DNA of 64,000 nucleotides from Clostridiales bacterium (GTDB taxonomy: Bacteria; Bacillota; Clostridia; Oscillospirales; Acutalibacteraceae): assembly GCA_018364155.1 (NCBI GenBank), contig JAGZMM010000001.1, forward strand, positions 720,156 to 784,155, given 5' to 3'. Position 1 is the stretch's first letter; each line of letters opens with the position of its first letter. The notes below the pieces were generated by a model that was not told the DNA's origin, ran no database searches, and saw nothing but the letters and a program-made list of their open reading frames with translations. Positions 60,376-64,000 of this stretch are shown here, in pieces. Position numbers and translations under genes: made by a program.

Positions 60376-63066
60376 TTACCGGGTCAGACGGAAGCTTACC
60401 GTCTCGCCGGAATCCACGAAGGCACGGTCCGCACCCGCCATGTTTACATGCAGGGTGCGCTGGCCAACGGTGCCCAGAGACATACGGATGGTCCAGATGC
60501 GAACGCCGTTTTCATCCACATAGCTGGAGGTGGACGCAAGGCCCGCTCCAGACTCGTTGAACAGCGCCACTCTCGTCACCGCCGTGGAGGTCTTGATGGT
60601 GAATTCCATCGGGGTGTTGATCTTCCCGACCTTCGTACAGGTCGCGGAAATCACCTTGGCTTCTACTTCCGGATCCGCCTCAGGTGCCACCGGAGTGTTG
60701 GTCACCTTGAAGCTGATGGTAGCATCGGTTGCCACGAACTCTTCGCCTTCGCCCGCTGCCAGAACGGTCAGGGTGCGGCTGCCCAGAGAACCCAGAGCCA
60801 AGGTCAAAGTAAAGGTCTTGGATCCGTCGGCATGGATAACCGGTGCATCGCCGCCGGAAGTGACCAGGCCGTAGCCCGCTTCACTTTGCAATCCAACCCG
60901 TTCCACACCTGCCGGTGCGTTCACGGTAACGGTGATGGTCTCGTTGGGCTGATAAGCGGCTTTGTCCGCCTGAGCGGTGGCGTCTGCCTTCCAAACTGCT
61001 TCCAGGGTGATGTCGGACGTGATCGGGGTAGCAAAGTCGAACTTCTCGCCATTGAGCGCCCAGTACTGGAAAGTGAAGCCTTCCTTCACCGGGATAGTGG
61101 CAGGCTCAGTAGCCGTTTTGCCGTCTGCTACGCCCTGATAGAAATAAGTGCCAAGCTCATCCGTCGGGACAGAGCCGCGCGGATTCTCTTCCTCTGCCTG
61201 GGCAACCACGTTGCTGCCGCCCATGGAATCGAAGGTCACGGTGCGCTCGGTCACATCGTCGCTTCTGCCGGAGATATCCCGGATGACGCAAGGCACGCCG
61301 TTGAGGGTGATGGAGTATTCCTTCGCAAGGGAAACGCGGGTCTTGAACAGCAGCACGTATCTGCCGTTGTTGTAAGGATTGCCGGTATTCAGGCGGTTTT
61401 TCTGATCGTCCCGTTCCACGTCAATGGTGGCGCCCCACAGGTCGGCGGGTGCATTGGCAAGCGTAAATTCGGAAACGACGTCGTCAAGAGAGACTACCTG
61501 AACGTCCGTGCGGAATCCGTCTGCAGCGGACTCGCCTTCAAAGTAAGCGGTGACATAGTAGGTCTTATCGATGTCCGCCATTACGTTCTCGAACATAGCC
61601 TTGTTGTCAACCACTTCTTTGGTATCGGTCAGGACGCCGTCCACAAAGAGGCTGGCGTAAATCTTCTTGTTGGCCTCATTGACCGCACGGATAGTAACCG
61701 GGATGTTGGAGTTCTGGCCGTCTACAAGGTTCTTGACGCTTAACAGGCCGGACACTTGATCGGGAGAACCGGCCGCACGGATGGTATCCCAGGCGGGATC
61801 GGGAGTGTAGGGAGTGGTTTTGAAGTCGTTTGCCGGCTCGGTTCCGCGGAAGCTGTAATCGCAGAACTCAATCAGGCTCTGGACATCCTGTGCAGATACA
61901 GAGTGGCCGCCGTCACGAGTACGGATGCCAAGCTTATTTCCGATGCCCAGGAAGTCGTACACTCTGGAGGCCTCGTAGTAACCTACATACATGGCCTCGG
62001 AATTGCACCACCAGTCAGAGGTACCGAAAGTGAGCAGCACAGAGCGGGGAGCCATGGCTGCAATCAGCTCATGATGATCGTAGGGCAGGTACTTGGGATC
62101 GGAGAATTCCTTAGTGATCTCGCTGTAATTGTCGCAGAACCAGTAGCCGAACCGGCCCTGCAGGTCGCGCATGATCTCGGTAGTCTCCGGGGGTTTGCCG
62201 GGCTCGTTTACAATCTGGCCCCAAGGATACACTTTGTCCTCGAAGCTGGTGGCGATGCGATAGGTGCCCGCGCCGCCTGCGCCGGAGGACGCCAGATGTA
62301 CCACCGTAAAGCGCTCGTCATACAGGGCAGCTGCCATAGCAGCCTTGCCAAAACGGGAGAATCCGCTGATGGCGGCTTTGGATGCGTCTGCCACGTCAAC
62401 TACGCCCTTTTCCAGCACGTCGAGCAGGCGGCTGGCGCCCCAGGACCAGGCGCAGATGGTGCCCACCTGGCTCTCCTCATAGGGATACAGGTCGGCAAAG
62501 GAGCCGTCTTTGGTAGCGTTGTCAGCTGCTACCTGGGAAGCACTGAGAACCACCGTCACGTAACCGGCCTGGGCGATGGTTCTCGCGTTGCCGGCACTGA
62601 TGCTCCAGTCCAATCCAATGACTACCGGGTAAGGGCCGGCAATGGCGCTGTCCGCCGCAGGCTTATAAACGGTAGCGGTGAAAGGACGGGCGGTTTTGTC
62701 ACCCTTTTTGACGGTAATGGTCAGGGTTGCGTTTTGAACCTTGGTTTTCGCATCTGTTGTCCAGTCACCCAGCGTATAGGAAAGTTCCTCGCCGGTGGTA
62801 TCCGGCATGACGCCATACTCATAGAACATAGCAAGCTGCTTAAGTTCTTCCGCTCTCTTGTCCCAGTCTTCCGTGCTGGTTACTCTACTGCCGTCTAAAA
62901 ATTGAAATGGATCCGGAAGGAACTCATCGTACACTTCCAAATCGGCAGGCTCCGGGAAAGTAGTAGCCGGAGCGGCGGAAATGCTCATGGGTAGCGCCGC
63001 CAGCAACATGGTACATGCCAGCAGGACCGAAATCAGCATCTTTGCACGGCTTTTGTACTTTTTCAT
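60376..63066 (-). CDS. Secreted CE15-like (glucuronoyl) esterase, copy B, with InlB and two Ig-like domains
   Basis: An 896-residue exported protein. Signal peptide 1-31; alpha/beta-hydrolase domain about 50-410 with nucleophile Ser237 in SGFSRFGK, SSGAGGAGTYR (262-270), HHELIAAMAPRSVLLTF and His388 in DGGHSV. The glutamate that precedes SGxGG in typical CE15 enzymes is a serine here. Then an Ig-like region, an InlB-type repeat (VTFDSMGG...TLEAVWKA, about 600-690) and two related Ig-like repeats (ETITVTVNAPAGVERVGL and MEFTIKTSTAVTRVAL types). CE15 enzymes cut ester links between lignin and glucuronoxylan; no membrane or wall anchor is present, so the product should be released. Family call is from motifs only; a generic acetyl-xylan-type esterase is the alternative. 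Confidence 0.75.
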   Translation of the reverse strand: MKKYKSRAKMLISVLLACTMLLAALPMSISAAPATTFPEPADLEVYDEFLPDPFQFLDGSRVTSTEDWDKRAEELKQLAMFYEYGVMPDTTGEELSYTLGDWTTDAKTKVQNATLTITVKKGDKTARPFTATVYKPAADSAIAGPYPVVIGLDWSISAGNARTIAQAGYVTVVLSASQVAADNATKDGSFADLYPYEESQVGTICAWSWGASRLLDVLEKGVVDVADASKAAISGFSRFGKAAMAAALYDERFTVVHLASSGAGGAGTYRIATSFEDKVYPWGQIVNEPGKPPETTEIMRDLQGRFGYWFCDNYSEITKEFSDPKYLPYDHHELIAAMAPRSVLLTFGTSDWWCNSEAMYVGYYEASRVYDFLGIGNKLGIRTRDGGHSVSAQDVQSLIEFCDYSFRGTEPANDFKTTPYTPDPAWDTIRAAGSPDQVSGLLSVKNLVDGQNSNIPVTIRAVNEANKKIYASLFVDGVLTDTKEVVDNKAMFENVMADIDKTYYVTAYFEGESAADGFRTDVQVVSLDDVVSEFTLANAPADLWGATIDVERDDQKNRLNTGNPYNNGRYVLLFKTRVSLAKEYSITLNGVPCVIRDISGRSDDVTERTVTFDSMGGSNVVAQAEEENPRGSVPTDELGTYFYQGVADGKTATEPATIPVKEGFTFQYWALNGEKFDFATPITSDITLEAVWKADATAQADKAAYQPNETITVTVNAPAGVERVGLQSEAGYGLVTSGGDAPVIHADGSKTFTLTLALGSLGSRTLTVLAAGEGEEFVATDATISFKVTNTPVAPEADPEVEAKVISATCTKVGKINTPMEFTIKTSTAVTRVALFNESGAGLASTSSYVDENGVRIWTIRMSLGTVGQRTLHVNMAGADRAFVDSGETVSFRLTR

Positions 63067-63480
63067 CTTTCGCTCTCCTTCTTTTTCTTAGGTTGTGCTT
63101 ATTCCCTCTGTTCTTCCCTACCGGTTATGAAAAAACGATCCCCCCTTCTTTCCATTTCCAGAAAATATTCTTAGTTATATTCTGGAAATAATTTTTTGGA
63201 CATACTGGCTTGGTTGAACGAAATATGCATTTCGTTCATTACGTTTATTTTAACACAATTTCTAAAATTTGAGATTGCAATTCTGAATCGCAATATTGCA
63301 TATCTAGCTATTTTTATTTATATTTTCTATATTTTGTTCAATTATATGATGTTTTTAGTTTGTATAATGGATATATCTATTTTCCATACTTTTTAAAAAT
63401 GATAAAAGCTACTTTACATATACCGATTCCAACTAAAAGCATGAGAAAACTCTAAAAAATATGGTACCGGCCAAGTATTT
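63067..63480 (-). promoter_or_regulatory. AT-rich regulatory region of esterase copy B
   Basis: No gene. It holds TTGCAAT (63275-63281) and ATTGCAT (63295-63301) with exactly the spacing seen before copy A; a palindrome GAACGAAAT-ATGC-ATTTCGTTC (63216-63237); and ATTTCCAGAA/TTCTGGAAAT (63154-63163, 63180-63189). These are candidate operators; no firm promoter boxes are called. Confidence 0.55.
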
Positions 63481-63486
63481 AAAGAC

Positions 63487-63577
63487 GCACGGAGCCTTAT
63501 TTCTTTTACATCGCTTCACAGCCCGTAAATGGGCAATCACCGTTAGATTTTTATTCGTAATTCACTTCGCTCCGTGC
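63487..63577. other. Possible structured RNA or palindromic element
   Basis: A 9-bp outer stem GCACGGAGC/GCTCCGTGC (63487-63495, 63569-63577) encloses 73 bases with an inner hairpin GCCC-GTAAAT-GGGC (63521-63534). It lies between the esterase promoter and the tRNA terminator, with no reading frame. I do not recognise an RNA family. Confidence 0.3.
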
Positions 63578-63638
63578 TTGAAGCTAAGACCTTTTACAGG
63601 CGGCTTCTCTCTGTACAACAAAAAGTTTCCATAACAAC

Positions 63639-63684
63639 AAAAAGACACGAAAAACCTTGGTAAATCAAGGTTTTCCGTGTCTTT
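63639..63684 (-). terminator. Terminator of the tRNA cluster
   Basis: AAAGACACGAAAAACCTTGG and near-complement around TAAAT, followed by TTTTTGTTG on the minus strand, just after tRNA-Trp. Confidence 0.88.
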
Positions 63685-63689
63685 CGTAT

Positions 63690-63765
63690 TGGCAGGGGCA
63701 GAAGGACTTGAACCCTCGGCACGCGGTTTTGGAGACCGCTGCTCTACCAACTGAGCTATACCCCT
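63690..63765 (-). tRNA. tRNA-Trp (CCA)
   Basis: 76 nt with encoded CCA. Acceptor stem AGGGGTA pairs with TGCCCCT; D-arm GCTCAGTTGGTAGAGC; anticodon loop CTCCAAA gives CCA, tryptophan; T-loop TTCAAGT. All four stems fold normally. Confidence 0.96.
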
Positions 63766-63771
63766 ATATAT

Positions 63772-63848
63772 TGGTGGGCCTTCAGGGACTCGAACCCGGG
63801 ACCGACCGGTTATGAGCCGGTTGCTCTAACCAACTGAGCTAAAGGCCC
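63772..63848 (-). tRNA. tRNA with CAU anticodon (elongator Met or Ile2)
   Basis: 77 nt with encoded CCA. Acceptor GGGCCTT/AAGGCCC, D-arm GCTCAGTTGGTTAGAGC, anticodon loop CTCATAA, T-loop TTCGAGT. The first pair is G-C, so it is not an initiator. CAU could be elongator methionine or lysidine-modified isoleucine (AUA); the sequence alone does not settle it. Confidence 0.93.
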
Positions 63849-63863
63849 ATAAAATACGATCGT

Positions 63864-63897
63864 GTCAGATAACTGCCCATTCGAGCAGTTATCTGAC
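63864..63897 (-). repeat. Perfect 13-bp hairpin between two tRNA genes
   Basis: GTCAGATAACTGC and its complement around 8 bases, inside the tRNA transcript. No T-run, so a processing signal is more likely than a terminator. Confidence 0.6.
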
Positions 63898-63901
63898 TCT
63901 T

Positions 63902-63977
63902 TGGCTCCTCAAGTTGGACTCGAACCAACGACCCTGCGGTTAACAGCCGCATGCTCTACCAACTGAGCTATTGAGGA
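63902..63977 (-). tRNA. tRNA-Asn (GUU)
   Basis: 76 nt with encoded CCA. Acceptor TCCTCAA/TTGAGGA, D-arm GCTCAGTTGGTAGAGC, anticodon loop CTGTTAA gives GUU, asparagine; T-loop TTCGAGT. Confidence 0.96.
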
Positions 63978-64000
63978 ATATAGGACAAGATCGAAACCGA

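Noticed and set aside
63196..63396. A 66-codon plus-strand frame coding mostly hydrophobic residues
   Set aside because: Lies in AT-rich regulatory DNA whose T-rich codons give such residues by composition; no ribosome site and it crosses the conserved inverted-repeat motif.
1..64000. CRISPR arrays, prophage, integrases, rRNA operon, replication origin
   Set aside because: I looked for regularly spaced repeats, phage or transposase motifs, rRNA signatures and DnaA-box clusters and found none.

Overview
The window looks like chromosome of a Gram-positive, anaerobic, endospore-forming member of class Clostridia, most likely the Oscillospirales/Ruminococcaceae side. Reasons: GC-rich coding DNA, strong GGAGG ribosome sites, Firmicutes gene order (rsfS-yqeK-nadD-yhbY, ftsY-smc-rnc-plsX, infC-rpmI-rplT, murB-rapZ-whiA-dnaE-pfkA), an uninterrupted sigK beside a BofC-like gene, and oxygen defence by superoxide reductase and a diiron flavoprotein. 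I cannot name the species. There is no prophage, transposase or CRISPR array.

Layout. 1-16.4 kb (minus): a housekeeping run from leuS (cut by the left edge) through rsfS, yqeK, nadD, yhbY, rdgB, ftsY, smc, an Elp3-like radical SAM gene, rnc, plsX, trmFO, topA and dprA to a SpoU-family RNA methylase, with many 4-bp ATGA/GTGA overlaps. 16.5-18.0 kb: infC-rpmI-rplT behind a probable L20 leader; infC starts at ATT. 18.2-23.2 kb: a lone Wzz/tyrosine-kinase-like protein, a PadR regulator with a HAAS-SEDS membrane protein, secG, tcdA and a small HTH protein. 23.3-31.2 kb: nadE, a small unknown gene, an archaeal-type phosphoglycerate mutase, two FAD proteins and an AI-2E-type permease. 31.5-35.4 kb (plus): ACT protein-hom-thrB-lysC, the threonine/lysine branch, with lysC broken. 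35.6-45.4 kb: class A PBP, BofC-like protein, sigK, desulfoferrodoxin, nicotinate salvage pair, FprA flavoprotein and a PASTA pseudokinase. 45.5-53.3 kb (plus): a MITE-like element, then murB-rapZ-whiA-dnaE and pfkA; dnaE is broken. 53.4-56.8 kb: a RpiB-type isomerase and a TIM-barrel isomerase fused to an acyl-CoA ligase. 57.1-63.1 kb: two tandem secreted CE15-like esterases in AT-rich surroundings, one frameshifted with a wall-anchor tail, plus the relic of a lost tail. 63.7-64 kb: tRNA-Trp, tRNA(CAU), tRNA-Asn.

Most unusual points: (1) the PBP and the PASTA pseudokinase both end in a serine-rich tail closed by the same four residues DAVG, with different codons; (2) the isomerase/CoA-ligase fusion; (3) the esterase pair, where a 4-bp tandem duplication separates the enzyme from its wall anchor and a 27-bp inverted-repeat motif is shared upstream; (4) frame-breaking internal deletions in lysC and dnaE, which may be real or assembly faults; (5) signalling proteins with degenerate catalytic motifs.
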